In this document: piece after piece, positions 22,494 to 33,194 of the stretch
How the letters are laid out: every line of letters starts with the position of its first letter
How positions within the stretch are numbered: position 1 is the first letter of the stretch
Source: Piezodorus guildinii
Lineage: Eukaryota > Arthropoda > Insecta > Hemiptera > Pentatomidae
Assembly (NCBI GenBank): GCA_023052935.1
Contig: CM041292.1
Location: 175,248,400 to 175,312,399 of the forward strand
DNA: 64,000 nt
Direction: 5' to 3'
The notes under the pieces: model-generated
The model's input: the letters and a program-made list of their open reading frames with translations, nothing else
Databases searched by the model: none
What the model was told of the DNA's origin: nothing
Made by a program: the position numbers and the translations under genes

Positions 22494-23475
22494 GAACGGG
22501 AAAGTATTGTGAAGATAATGAACATTTTCTAATTCCAGTTTTCACTGGAAATACACGTTTTACGGTCCTCTAAGTATGAATAACTAAGTCGACTGTATTT
22601 TGCCGTGTTTATTTGTGGGTGGAAAGTCTAGCACGAAAACGAAATTTTACATTTAAGACAGCAATAGGCCAACCAGAAGAGCCAGTTTATTCCATGCATT
22701 TTGCACAATTTTATGATTTTCTTAAAAACGGCTGAAACGATTTTAATTAAACTCTCTATACCGATGTAAGATTTGATGGGCTTTAATATCATGTAGGTTT
22801 TATTCTGATTTAAATAGAATGACCTGGCTCAAAATCCGATATTTAAAATTTTCTTTCTATAAAGTACCTTAGGCTTTGTAGAATTCATAAAATTAAACAT
22901 ATCATCCCATTAGCATTGACAAAACACTGCTAAATATATAAGTTGAAGGATTTTAAAACCAACTAAAGGAGAAAAGAGCAAATAATGTTATTTAAGTTGT
23001 GGTTACCTGTAGCATGGTGGTTAGCATAACAGCCTCCCATGCCAAAGATTCCGGATTCAAACCCGCAGGTGGCTCTAATATTTTTTAATGGGAGTAAAAA
23101 AACCTTAGTTATGCCTTCCTTTGGAGGGGACGTTCAAAGGTGGCCCCGAGCCTGTGCGATGTCAGATACTCGTTAAAGATCCCTATCTTAATTAAACCTG
23201 GATATGCAAAATTTAGGATTCCCAGTGTAGCATCGTCCAATTAGCCATATCAGCATAAAGGGACGTTAAATAAATAAACAAACAAACAATGTTATTTAAG
23301 TTTTTTTTTTAAACATTAAAGTAGTAGTTTAGGAGTATAACGTACTTTTATAAAAAATGATATGTCATACACAAAGTTGTGTAAGATAAAAGACTATATG
23401 TATAAGATAAAACTAAGTGATTAATATACTAGGTTATTTAATGAAACTCATAATTCATTTTAGATTCTATAGATT
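22494..23475 (-). repeat. Family H carrying SINE-C (composite copy 2)
   Basis: Same arrangement as 17283-18235, with the SINE at the same family position and the same flanking variants. Hairpin-end terminus eroded; TCTGG end missing. Confidence 0.85.
22998..23287 (+). mobile_element. SINE-C in composite copy 2
   Basis: Same head, body and tail as 17693. Flanked by perfect 14-bp AATGTTATTTAAGT (22984-22997, 23288-23301). Confidence 0.9.
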
Positions 23476-23484
23476 TATAAAAAA

Positions 23485-23890
23485 AAATTGGCTCCTGAAC
23501 TCAGTTATTTTTGAAGATAGAGATACATTTTTGTAGAGTTTTCTAAACGAGACATCATTATTACTAATAAAAAGAAAAAAAAATAAATTTTACCTACATG
23601 TACTGGCATAACTCCGTTATTTTAGAAGATAGTTCAAAAATATATAGTGATTTTAAAAATCAGTAAAATGAAAATAACCAAAAAATTTATTGCTATTCGA
23701 TATTTATCGGTTAAGAAATAGAATAGATATAGTTTTAAAATTAGCTGCTGGGCCTTTTTATTTTGATTCATTTTTCGCTTTACAGATTAGTAAATTGCCT
23801 GTGAAGAGATAGGTAGATTGTTATACCCAATAAATTATTTGGGGATAATAAACCATTGTGTAGTAATTTGCAGTATTTTCATTATTAATT
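23485..23890 (+). repeat. Repeat family B, partial copy next to the exon
   Basis: Has ACTCAGTTATTTTTGAAGAT and ends GGGGATAATAAACCATTGTG and AATTTGCAG. Its end lies roughly 50-60 bp upstream of the 3' splice site of the SLC17-like exon. Confidence 0.65.
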
Positions 23891-23935
23891 AGATTTATTT
23901 GCTATCTTATGCTAATTCCTTTGTTATTTTTGCAG

Positions 23936-24129
23936 ACAAGATTTCCCAGCGGTATATCTTCGGGTTCATGGGGTTCCTGGGGGTGGCCAACGCCTACATC
24001 ATGAGGGCCTGCCTCAGCATCGCCATAGTGAGGATGGTCAGGCCGGTGTCCAGCCATGAGGATAGTGGCTCCCCCGACTCCAGCGTCTGTCCTTACTTCG
24101 AGGAGCACGTCTCCAGCAACACTACAGTT
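23936..24129 (+). CDS. Exon of an SLC17-type (MFS) anion/phosphate transporter
   Basis: A 194-bp exon encoding about 64 residues, the only convincing host coding sequence here. It opens after a good acceptor (TTCCTTTGTTATTTTTGCAG) in phase 1 and ends at a GTAAGC donor at 24130. The peptide starts DKISQRYIFGFMGFLGVANA, continues with YIMRACLSIAIVRMV, then a Ser/Asp-rich loop (HEDSGSPDSS) with a Cys and a possible N-glycosylation site, NTT. A cytosolic basic lead, a first membrane helix with (V/A)NAY.MR.CL.IAI, and a long luminal loop match helix 1 and the first loop of insect SLC17 proteins (sialin, vesicular glutamate and Na/phosphate-cotransporter-like, including Picot-type). It is GC-rich with GC-ending codons, unlike its surroundings. 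Exons 5' and 3' were not found, so both adjoining introns are large or leave the window. Exact subfamily is uncertain. Confidence 0.8.
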
Positions 24130-24854
24130 GTAAGCAGATCGATATTACTTCTTATCTCTAATTATTTATTTTTGGTGAGGTCAACTTACAGCCACATCCA
24201 CATTTTGAATCTTAATTTTCATTGTTTAAACTGCAAAATACGCCAAACCCAGATTGATATGATACTGAAATTAATTAATTAATCCGAGTTTTATTGCTAA
24301 ACTTAGATTTTGCGCCAATTTTGTTATGTTCCATTTCATTGTAGCTAAAACAGCTATTTTTATTGTAGATTGAAATAAACTTACCGTTTTATATTTTCTC
24401 GTATATAATTAGCAATATAAGAGGGCTGCTCCCCAATGGATACCGCATCTGATGGCTTCATATATGTCTCTGTCGCTGAACGATTCTGTGTCTTTTTTAT
24501 TTATAAGTTCCACAACTCCTGTAATTGCCATTGAGCCGTTATTTACTTAATCGTTAAACATTGTAATTTTTTATGATGACTAACCTACAGTATTCGTTGT
24601 TACGCCGATAGCGGCACTCAGATAAGAAAATACGCCTTTAAAATGGTGTTAAACTGGTTCTTTTAGTAATGATATTTCTTCCTTGGACATATTTATACTG
24701 GTCTGATCTGACGTCTAAAATTAACTACTTACTAATTATTATTAAAACCAATTTGGACATATAGAGTTATGGTGAACAGCAAAAAAGTCAATTATCAAAA
24801 TAATCGAAATTTTCAATAAAAATAACTCAAAAACGTTACAAATGCCCCTTTTTA
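24130..24854 (+). other. Intron sequence downstream of the exon
   Basis: Begins with GTAAGC. No further SLC17-like exon seen. Contains a moderately GC-rich patch at 24420-24480 with no identified product. Confidence 0.55.
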
Positions 24855-24925
24855 TGTATCTAATGAGACACTACATCCTGACCTTGACATTCCGTTCGCC
24901 ATTGCAACTGCTACAGATCTTTAAA
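24855..24925 (+). pseudogene. Jockey-type ORF2 C-terminal scrap
   Basis: Encodes YVSNETLHPDLDIPFAIATA, the same peptide block seen at 28786-28983. Cut off immediately after. Confidence 0.65.
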
Positions 24926-24949
24926 ATACTTTTCACAACGGATTCATCC

Positions 24950-25012
24950 TAAACTCAAGATCGTGATACTTTCCGTTACTATATATTTCACCTAAAGTAA
25001 TTGAAAATAAAA
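24950..25012 (+). repeat. Family H, hairpin-end scrap
   Basis: GATCGTGATACTTTCCGTTA, then CTATATATTTCACCTAAAGT. Confidence 0.55.
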
Positions 25013-25084
25013 CGTTTCCAACTCTTTATGAATCAAACTAGTTAATTGAATAGTATGATTGTATACTCATTTAACGTCAATTTT

Positions 25085-25345
25085 GCGACTGTAACTTATC
25101 GGACGATGCTAGACTTGGGAGCCCTAAATTTTGCTTAATCCAGGTTTAATTAGGATAAGGGATCTTTAACGAGTACCTGACATCGCACAGGCTTGGGAAC
25201 ACCTTTTTACGTCACCTCCAAAGGACGTATAACTAAGGATTTACTTCCATTAAAAAATTCTAGGGCCACTGCAGGTTTAAAACCGCGACCTATGGCATAG
25301 AAAGCTATTTTGCTGGCCACTACAAAAGTGACCCCAATGGAATAG
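25085..25345 (-). mobile_element. SINE-C, minus-strand copy
   Basis: Reverse of the SINE-C body: TATCGGACGATGCTAGACT, GTACCTGACATCGCACAGG, TTTACGTCACCTCCAAAGG, ending near the reversed head (GGTTTAAAACCGCGACC). Confidence 0.8.
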
Positions 25346-25764
25346 TTCTCCACTATTATTTATACAATGAATAATGATAAGTAATTGTTGACCGTAGATT
25401 ATTTATATTTGGAGAAGTTTGTTGGAGTTGTTTGATGACTTAATCACACTAGTAAGAAAACTTATTATATTTGTGAAACGTTTCGTTTTTTCTCATATCT
25501 GAGATAACCTAACATTTAGGCCAAAACTAACTGTATCCCGTGGCTTTGCCACGAATATTATTTTTTACATTAATATTGTTAGGTAATACATAGCTTTCCA
25601 AGTAAATTGTAACCTTTTCCAAGTCAAATGTAACTTTTTCAAAGTCGTTACATTTGACTTCATTTGATTCATTTATTCAATTCACACTTAATTTAGAACG
25701 AATTGTGATTCTATGAACGATAATGTTAAAAAGCTAAAGCATTTAAATCACTGTATTTTAACTT

Positions 25765-26075
25765 GCATAATAAGCGACAATAAATACAGCTCGAAAAACG
25801 TAAACATAACCACCCGAAAGAACATTTATTAATCCCTATGTCAATAAAAAACATTAAAAGTAATGCGAGTTGAAATACGCATGAGCGATAAAAGATAGAG
25901 CTCAAAAAACGTAATCACAACCACCGAAAGCACATTTATTAATCCCTATATCAACAAAAACATTAAAAGTAAATGCGAGTTAAATATGCACGCGAGCGAT
26001 AAAAAATACATCTCGAAAAACGTATTAACGTAATTAAATACCCGAAAACACTTTGATTATTCCCAAAAAGTATTT
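25765..26075 (+). repeat. About 110-bp tandem repeat, 2.7 units
   Basis: Units carry GCGATAAA, CTCGAAAAACGTAA, ACCACCCGAAAG and TTTATTAATCCCTAT; the ACG(T)-containing block recurs near 25787, 25896 and 26008. Confidence 0.75.
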
Positions 26076-26181
26076 CTCTCCCTCTAAAAATTCAAAATCA
26101 ACAACCTATCTTAAAACTAAATAGACAATAATTAATTTATTTAAATATTAGTTCGTAAAAAACAAACTTGATATCAAATAT

Positions 26182-26182
<1 letters not shown>

Positions 26183-26221
<39 letters not shown>
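26183..26221. repeat. A39 homopolymer
   Basis: Thirty-nine consecutive A. An equal-length run precedes a related array at 63836-63874. Confidence 0.95.
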
Positions 26222-26223
<2 letters not shown>

Positions 26224-26269
26224 AATTATTTTTCAATAAATAAAACGGAATATTTAAGGCTAGAAGTGA

Positions 26270-26490
26270 AGAAAAAGGTGACAATTGCTTTGGAAAAGGT
26301 AACATTTAAATGGAAAAGGTGACATTTGAAATGGAAATGGTTATATTTGCTTTGGAAAGGGTTAAATTTGAAATGGAAAGGGTTACATTTGACTTGAAAA
26401 GGTTACATTTGTCTTGGAAAAGGTTACATTTGACTTGGAAAAAAGTTACATTTGTCTTGGAAAAGGTTACAATTGACTTGGAAACGCTAT
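26270..26490 (+). repeat. 21-bp tandem array, about ten units
   Basis: Units approximate GGAAAAGGTTACATTTGACT plus T. Because 21 is a multiple of 3, both strands stay open and give spurious 7-residue repeats (SNVTLSI-like on the minus strand, MERVTFD-like on the plus). I do not call a protein. Confidence 0.85.
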
Positions 26491-26821
26491 ATAATACACA
26501 CAACTTTGTTATCGGTCAATAAGTTACCATCCTAGTTCAATATGTAGACATACCGATTATCACTTAAATGCTTTAGCTTTTTAACATTATCGTTCATACA
26601 ATCACAATTCGTTCTCAAATTAAGTGTGAATTAATCCTATTCGAGGGTGAAACATTTCGGTTAGGACAACACCTTGTGTTTTATATTTAAGAAAATTCTT
26701 CTAAGTTAAATACAAAAATTTTTTCTAGTCGCATAAATTAAATCAAAATACTATTGCGATTGAACGTGTTTAGGTGGTAACCTGCACACGAAACATGGAT
26801 ATGAATTTCAATGTGCTTACA

Positions 26822-26825
26822 TATA

Positions 26826-26882
<57 letters not shown>

Positions 26883-26885
26883 ATA
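26822..26885. repeat. (TA)n microsatellite
   Basis: About 50 bp of TA repeats. Confidence 0.95.
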
Positions 26886-27004
26886 TATATAAATTAATCT
26901 CCTTTTCCCTTGTTCATTGCATCACGCGTGAACGGTTTCACTGATTTCTCTAATTCTTTTTTGGTATGTTCATATCAGTCAGGAGAAGGATCTTATGAAA
27001 GAAA

Positions 27005-27460
27005 AAAATGCAATGATTATCCTAACATCTATACGTTGATATCAGCTGGTTATTTTCAAAATGGTGGCCGATTAAAAGTGATATAATTCAATGATTCAGT
27101 TATTTTTGAAGATAGAGAAAAAAATTATTAGTGTTTATAAATCAGATAATTATATAAAATAGAAAAAAAAAATTACTCATAAATACGTCCATGACTCAGT
27201 TTTTTATTTATTTTTTTTTTTTTCGAAGATTAAGACAAATATGTATAGAGTTTTAGAATCAGTAAAGGGCGATAAACAGGAAAAAAAATTGTAGATTTAT
27301 GTATTGAAGTCACAAATTATAATATATGTGATTCCCCCGAAACTCCATTATTATTAAAGATAAGGAAAAATCGAAAAGATTAGTTGCTACAAACAGTTAT
27401 ATCCTAATATAGTTATTTGGAAGTAATAAACCATTGTGTAATAATTTTCACTTTTTTTTA
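27005..27460 (+). repeat. Repeat family B copy
   Basis: Contains TTGATATCAGCTGGTTA, TTCAGTTATTTTTGAAGATA and the terminal AATAAACCATTGTGTAAT. Mirrors 59300-59560. Confidence 0.65.
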
Positions 27461-27859
27461 AATATAAAACATATCGTATTTGAGTTATTGGAAACAAATT
27501 TTATAAAAGATTTTGGAAAAAAAATTTTTTTGAACCACTTAGAGAACGAATTTTCCCAAATCCAGCCTTGTTGGGGCTGACCCAGGAAAAATTTCAGCTT
27601 CACAACCATAGTCATTTTTGAGATACTGCGATGACCAAAGAGAATGAAATATCTTTTATTTATAAATAAAATAAATATCTTAAATAAGGCCCAGGAAATT
27701 TTACAGAATCTTGTTTTATCAGTTTGGCAGCTGAAAAGATTTCTTGTACAGTTACAGTAATATCAGCAACCAGATCTATTTCATTGATAGATTTTCAATC
27801 TAATTGATAAATAATATTCGATTAAAATCCAATCTTTTATCACCCATTGTTTGAAGGTT

Positions 27860-28075
27860 ACATAAGTACCCATTATGACATCGGATCGTGACATACTTGG
27901 ACACCCGTCCGCCAGCCCGCTCGCCATTTCAATATGCATCTTAGGCTTCTTCTCCCCTATCTTGAGAGAGATGTGCTTCGCCGTGAAGGCCTTGACCAAC
28001 TTCACTGAGGGTCGAGTTTACGCTCTGGCCACAGTTGTTCCTTCGGGCTGTGAGGCAATGCTTCACTAACTCAAT
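27860..28075. other. GC-rich coding-like block, unidentified
   Basis: About 200 bp is far richer in GC than its flanks and open on both strands. On the minus strand, codons ending in G or C dominate (KLVKAFTAKHISLKIGEKK, MHIEMASGLADG). On the plus strand the frame reads CFAVKALTNFTEGRVYALA and TVVPSGCEAMLH before a stop. I recognise neither product. It could be a host exon on the minus strand or a transposon coding scrap. Confidence 0.3.
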
Positions 28076-28603
28076 TGTCAACTCCTGATTCTATTGCCGC
28101 TATCAAGAGATGAATAAGGTGTTTAGGATTACGCCTACAGTGCTTTTAAATAGTTTAAGAAGTTTTTTTGTTATGAATTAAAATGTTACGTGTGAATTAA
28201 ATACCTATTAGACTATAATACAAGTTATATTATCGCATTGAATATTTAATATTCGACGGTTTAGATGATGAAATAAAAGATAGTCTGAATATTGGACTGG
28301 AAATAGAATCATTACTATAAACAACGTTTCGACACATATATTACATATGCACTTCAACGTTTTATCAGCGCTAAAAATAATAATAATGATAAATAAAATA
28401 ATAAGTTTGGTGTAATGAAAAATATTGAAAACTGAAAAAAACGTAAACAGTGATAACTTATTGAATTAATAAATACAAATAAAATATAAAAAGATCCTTA
28501 TTCATTAACAGGTCAATTATTTAAAAATAGAGCGAGACCATAAAAAAATTCACATTTAAACATTTACATAGGTGTGAAATAATGTGTACTCAAATATAAA
28601 AAA
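28076..28603. other. AT-rich stretch, nothing recognised
   Basis: No family block or coding signal recognised. Confidence 0.5.
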
Positions 28604-29676
28604 TCCGGTGCGCGCAACCCACGACTTCACTTACCTCCGTTGTTAAAATCAATTTAAGAATTTTTAAATACATTAAGAGCTAAAAATAAATTGTCAAATA
28701 ATTAATTAAATTGAATTTAAATAGAAACAAGTGTTTTATTAAATAATCTTATATATATATTAATATATATAAAAAAACTATGTAGTATGTATCTAACGAG
28801 ACACTACATACTGACCTTGACATTCCATTCGTCATTGCAACTGCTACTGATCGCTACAATAAATTTCATGACAGACTGACCCTAAATTCAAACCCGCTGA
28901 CTCAAACCCTATCAACTGCCACAAACCCATATAATCCGCCCAGAAAACTATCGAACTGCTGGCCAAGAGATCTGAAATATTGAAAGTTATTAGTTTTTTT
29001 TTATCTATCTCATGAGTTTGTTACATCTTTTGTTAGCATATTAGCTTATTGCAAAAAAAGCAGATTTGCAAATACAATTGTAATGCCCAAAAAAAAAACT
29101 TCTATGAATAAATAAATAATATATTTATATACAAAAATCAGTTAGTTTCATCGGCTTTTCATCACTCTCCATTAACTTTTACGATTCCGTGCATTTTTTT
29201 TCTAAACTCATCAGCTATCCAACGGTATATAATATATCTAAATTATTATTCTCGTGCTCTAAAACACAAAAATTGCATAAAAAATAGTTTACTTTTCTCA
29301 TTTAGTTGCTTATCAAATTCACTCCACTTGCATATTTAGCTGTTATTTATTAATACTAACTAGATGATGTGCCTAATTTTGTTAAATCTACTAAATTAAA
29401 GGTACTTTAAAGGAAGAAAATTTGCAATATAGGCATTTAAGCCATGTCAAACTATTTCAATCAGAATTAAACCGACATCATATTAAAGCCCATTAGATTT
29501 CACATCTATTTAGCGAGTTAATTCTAAGATGTTATAGCCGTTTTTCAGAAAATCGGAAAAAAGGACTAAAAAACATGGTATAAAGTGGTTATTCCGGTTA
29601 GCTGATTTTAATAAAAAGGTTGCTGTAAGATATCTGGCGTATAATTGTCTTAAATATGAAATTTCAGCTTCGCACG
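28604..29676 (+). repeat. Family H split by a jockey tail, abruptly truncated
   Basis: Starts TCCGGTGCGCGCAACCCACG and is interrupted at about 28750-29110 by a LINE 3' end. It resumes and stops at AATTTCAGCTTCGCACG, where an inverted H fragment begins. The hairpin end is missing. Confidence 0.75.
28786..28983 (+). pseudogene. Jockey-type ORF2 C-terminus, 5'-truncated LINE copy
   Basis: An open frame of 66 codons ending in TGA at 28981. It encodes YVSNETLHTDLDIPFVIATA, YNKFHDRLTLNSNPLTQTL, and NPYNPPRKLSNCWPRDLKY. This aligns with the C-terminus of the jockey element at 46353-48432 (YVSNYTLHHDLNVPFISDLI ... HPYNPPRRLKRQWPRDIL), so it is a relative of the same clade, not a copy of that element. 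It is followed by about 120 bp of 3' UTR and an AATAAATAAATAAT tail at 29103-29125. Inserted into a family H copy; extreme 5' truncation is usual for LINEs. Confidence 0.8.
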
Positions 29677-29888
29677 ACCGTTGGAAATCTAAAGATTTTA
29701 GATAAAATGATATCTTATAAACAAAACTATAAAAGGTAATGCAGAAAGACCAAAAGAGTATAAATAAAGTTATTGTAGATGATAATTTATATTGTTATAA
29801 TAATCTTTTTCATCTTTTTTAAAATTTATTTAATTTACTCTAACATCGGAAGAGAATGAAAGTTGTGTGTTGAGCGCACCATTTTTTT
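29677..29888 (-). repeat. Family H, TCTGG-end fragment inverted against its neighbour
   Basis: Begins GACCGTTGGAAATCTAAAG and ends GAGAATGAAAGTTGTGTG and GCGCACCATTTTTT. Abuts a + copy with no spacer. Confidence 0.65.
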
Positions 29889-30428
29889 GTTTATCTTAGC
29901 CTTCAATATATTTACTATGCTTAATATTTTTAGGGTAATAATAATGCACAAGACTCTGAGACCCTTCGAACGTTAGCGTATTTGTTAGGATTCTTGATTT
30001 CTCGCATAATATGGGTTTCGCAAGGAGTCGTAATAACAAAAGATATTTGGCCACAATGAAGCTAGTCATTGCCCAAAGATGTTTTCGTTTCTTTTTCATA
30101 TTAATTACTTGAAAGGCTCAAGGTTTAGGAACGTTTTGTAGTCAGTGATTTCCTGTACAAACATTTCAAATCAGTAGAGGAAGTGTAGGGACTTGTTTAC
30201 TGATTGAAAATAAAAAGAAGAGGGACAAACAGATAGTAGAATCCCTCTCTATGTTTACACTTTTACAAAAAAAAATTTAACAATCAATATTTCTATATCT
30301 TTTAGAAGATCCATAAAACTAACCTGAGTTGAAAATGTTTAAAAAAACATGTCAAGTACGTCAGTAGAGCTAGTAGAGTTGGGAACTAAAGGAAGCTCAG
30401 ACGAAAACATTTACTGTTACTTTTTTTT
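29889..30428. other. Unassigned stretch
   Basis: Open frame of 67 codons on the minus strand (29896-30099) with no recognised motif. Confidence 0.45.
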
Positions 30429-31240
30429 ACATTCACTTACCTATATATGAAATATATAGTAAAGGAAAGTATTGCGATCGAGAAACTTTTCGAATTCCAG
30501 TTTTCAACATAAATACGCGTTTTAGGCTCCCTTGGGTCCAAAAAATCAAGTCCCAAAAAAGGTCAGTGTTGTGTGTGGTAACTCCCGCGCATAAAAGAAA
30601 AGACCGACCTATGAAACTGAAATTTCATATTAACTACAAATATACGCCCGAGACGTTACAAAACCTTTTTCATCAAAACCAGCTTACCAGAAGAGCCACT
30701 TTATACCATGCACCTTTTGCACCTTTTTACGATTTTCTCGAAAACGGCTCTAACAATTTTGATTAAACTTGCTAATTGATGTAAAATTTAATGAGACAGG
30801 GCTTGAATGGCGACATTTTTAATTTTCTTCCTCTAAATTACATTTAATTTTGCAGATTCTATAAAAATAACTATTAAAAAATCTTGTTAGCATTGATAAA
30901 TAACAGCTATAACATGCAAGTTGAGCGAATTTGATAAAGAACTAAAGAAGAAAACTGAAAAAAAAAATTTTAATCCAATATTTGGGTTTTTAACATAAGA
31001 ACAGTAATATAATGTACAGATGTATAATATATCGTTAGAAAACTAAATATTTTATAAAAAATATTATCTTATACACAAGCTTGTATAAGTTAGTTAAGAG
31101 TGATGAAAAGCCGATAAAACTAACTGATTATTTAAGATAATAATATAAATGATTTTTTAATGAAACACGTGTTTATACAGAAATTTAATTTAATTAATTG
31201 TTTCACTAATTATTATCTCTAACTAATGTGATCTAAATCT
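30429..31240 (-). repeat. Family H, nearly complete copy
   Basis: Starts ACATTCACTTACC plus an intact hairpin (CTATATATGAAATATATAG). Continues through all blocks to the GTTTATACAGAAATTTAATT region; the TCTGG terminus is missing. Confidence 0.8.
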
Positions 31241-32449
31241 CTATAATAAGGACTGAGCCAAAGAGACAAGCAAGACTTCTCGGGTTGTAGAAATTATGTT
31301 TTTATTGACTATTTGTTTTATTTTTTGGTTTTAATATAATCACCTAGTGCTAACTTGAGCAAATAACTGTTTGTCGTTTTAGTGATTTAAAAATAATAAT
31401 TTAAAAAAAATCCGTCTGTTGTAGATTAATTGTAATGATAATTATTACGGAAATGTTTAAAGTAAAATCGTTTTCATAACAATGTTCCATTTTTCAAAAA
31501 AATTTAATATTGAAATGCTGTAATTTCTCGATCAATAAATAATTATACAAATGTTGGATAGAATATTTTAATACAAAAAAAAAATCTGTAGAATGAACAA
31601 TTCAATTTTTATTCCTAATGGATATAATAGAAATTACAATATTTGACTAAAACATTGTCATTGTACGTATTTTACATATCGTCATTGTACATATTTTTAT
31701 TCACATGCTCATTTTAAAATAAAACTCACTTTTTATCACAATTTGTTGTTATAGTTGTCGGAAGTTGCTTTTGATAGTTTTTATTAATTTCTTAATTAAG
31801 GCATTCATTTATCTATAGTTTTCTAGTGATAATACATGTAAATATATTGTGGTCGTGTAACGGCTTCGTGTGATTCCCATCAACCGTAAAAATAGAAACT
31901 GATTTCATTAAATGTTTGTACATACCGTATTACAACTAGAGGCATGCCAACATTTATTTTCAATTTATCCATGCTTATAGTAAAGATAAACTAAACTGAA
32001 TATATTAGAATTTTTATAATAGTCATGGGTGTTAGGAGGTAATCAGGTAGTCCTGATTTTCTTAAACATGCAATGACATAAAAATAAATTTTATTCTGCG
32101 ACAAATAATTTTTTGTTTTGGAGAATCGGTAAAAAAATACACCAATGAGATATTGTCGACGGAAAGAAGAATAGAGCTACTTTAACTCGGTGTACCTACT
32201 AGAAACAGGGGAGCTTCTGGGAATAATACATATGAATCTAATAAAAAAATTCATTAGATTCTTGAGTCTCATGTCATTTTTTATACAGCTCGCCACAAAC
32301 GAGAATCTTTATTTTACGTCATCTTTACTCCACTTAAATAATGTGTAGATTAAGATGTTTTAGTTGCTGAAATAATCGTTCGTTAGACGTTTAAAACATA
32401 AACGCGATTTCGTAGCGCACTTGGGTGAAGCCTACTACCTGTAAAGAGA
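31241..32449. other. AT-rich stretch, nothing recognised
   Basis: About 1.2 kb without a recognised gene or repeat. AT-rich with ACAT/TTAC-rich patches. Confidence 0.5.
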
Positions 32450-33095
32450 AAATTTATTTGCTTAAGGATTTTAAAAAAGACTGAAAAAAAATCGGATAAC
32501 CTCGAGAAAGGCACAGAACAAATCATTCAACTGGTCAAACAAGCGGTAAAGACAGGCTTCAGAATACCATTCGATAAGAAACAGTATAACACTAATCTCA
32601 AGCCAGAACCCAAAGAACTTGTCGTGGGACAAGAAGAAATTAAGCAGGCCGAAAACCTTACGTACTTGGACGAATGGATAGGATCCAGCATCTCAGAGTA
32701 GGAAGCTTTCATATCGCGAATTAGAAATATGGAGACTGCATACCAGCTGACCAAGGGCGTCTATAATAAGAAAGCAATATCTTTGAATGCTAAGCTTAGG
32801 CACTATAAAAGTATCATTCGACCAGGAGCATTGTATGCTGCAGAGTGCCTTGCGATGAATTGGAAAGGAATGATGGAAAGTCTGGAAATAAGTGACAGAA
32901 GGATTCTAAGGAAGGTTTTAGGCCCAGTAGATAAATATGCTGTAAATAATAATGGAACTATATAAGTATATGGAAAAAGTAACGGGCGTCGTCCGGAAGA
33001 GAAAAATCGAATTTTATGGTCACACGAGCCTCGCAAAGTTGACAAATAGAATTTTCGCTAACTTTCTAGACAAGAAGAAGATCATGAGGGCGTCA
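32450..33095 (+). pseudogene. RTE-type LINE ORF2 fragment, post-palm region
   Basis: Translation gives KPEPKELVVGQEEIKQAENLTYL, best read as LVVGQEEIKQAENLTYLDEW, then a stop where Arg/Gln once stood. A second frame follows: METAYQLTKGVYNKKAISL, LRHYKSIIRPGALYAAECLA, ISDRRILRKVLGPV, and after another frameshift RKRKIEFYGH. This is the usual order (F.YLG, ..R...A...L..V, YG.E/YAAE, R.I...GP, R.....GH) of RTE-type LINE C-terminal thirds. Two in-frame stops and at least one frameshift. It differs from the 16049 and 42960 fragments, so several LINE lineages are represented. Confidence 0.75.
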
Positions 33096-33107
33096 AAAAT
33101 CAATATA

Positions 33108-33187
33108 TTTCAAATTAAAGAATATTTAAAATTTTTATTGATTTTAACATTCGAGGTAAGTGAAAGTCGTGTGTTGCCCGCACCAGA
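33108..33187 (-). repeat. Family H, TCTGG-end scrap
   Basis: GAGGTAAGTGAAAGTCGTGT followed by GCCCGCACCAGATTTTTT. Confidence 0.75.
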
Positions 33188-33194
33188 TTTTTTA

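Larger units (their letters stand above)
25580..26640. repeat. Fold-back-like structure with iterated 21-bp motif
   Basis: An inverted repeat of about 80 bp pairs 25677-25760 with 26555-26635 (AAAGCTAAAGCATTTAAAT against its reverse). The same 21-bp motif lies outside the left arm in reverse orientation (25590-25660) and inside the right arm (26270-26490). Between them are a 110-bp tandem repeat and an A39 run. The order is not a simple mirror, so it may be a rearranged fold-back or satellite-bearing DNA element. No coding region. Confidence 0.55.

Noticed and set aside
26306..26522. Open frames on both strands with 7-residue repeats
   Set aside because: A 21-bp tandem array is automatically in frame and stop-free on both strands; not a protein repeat gene.
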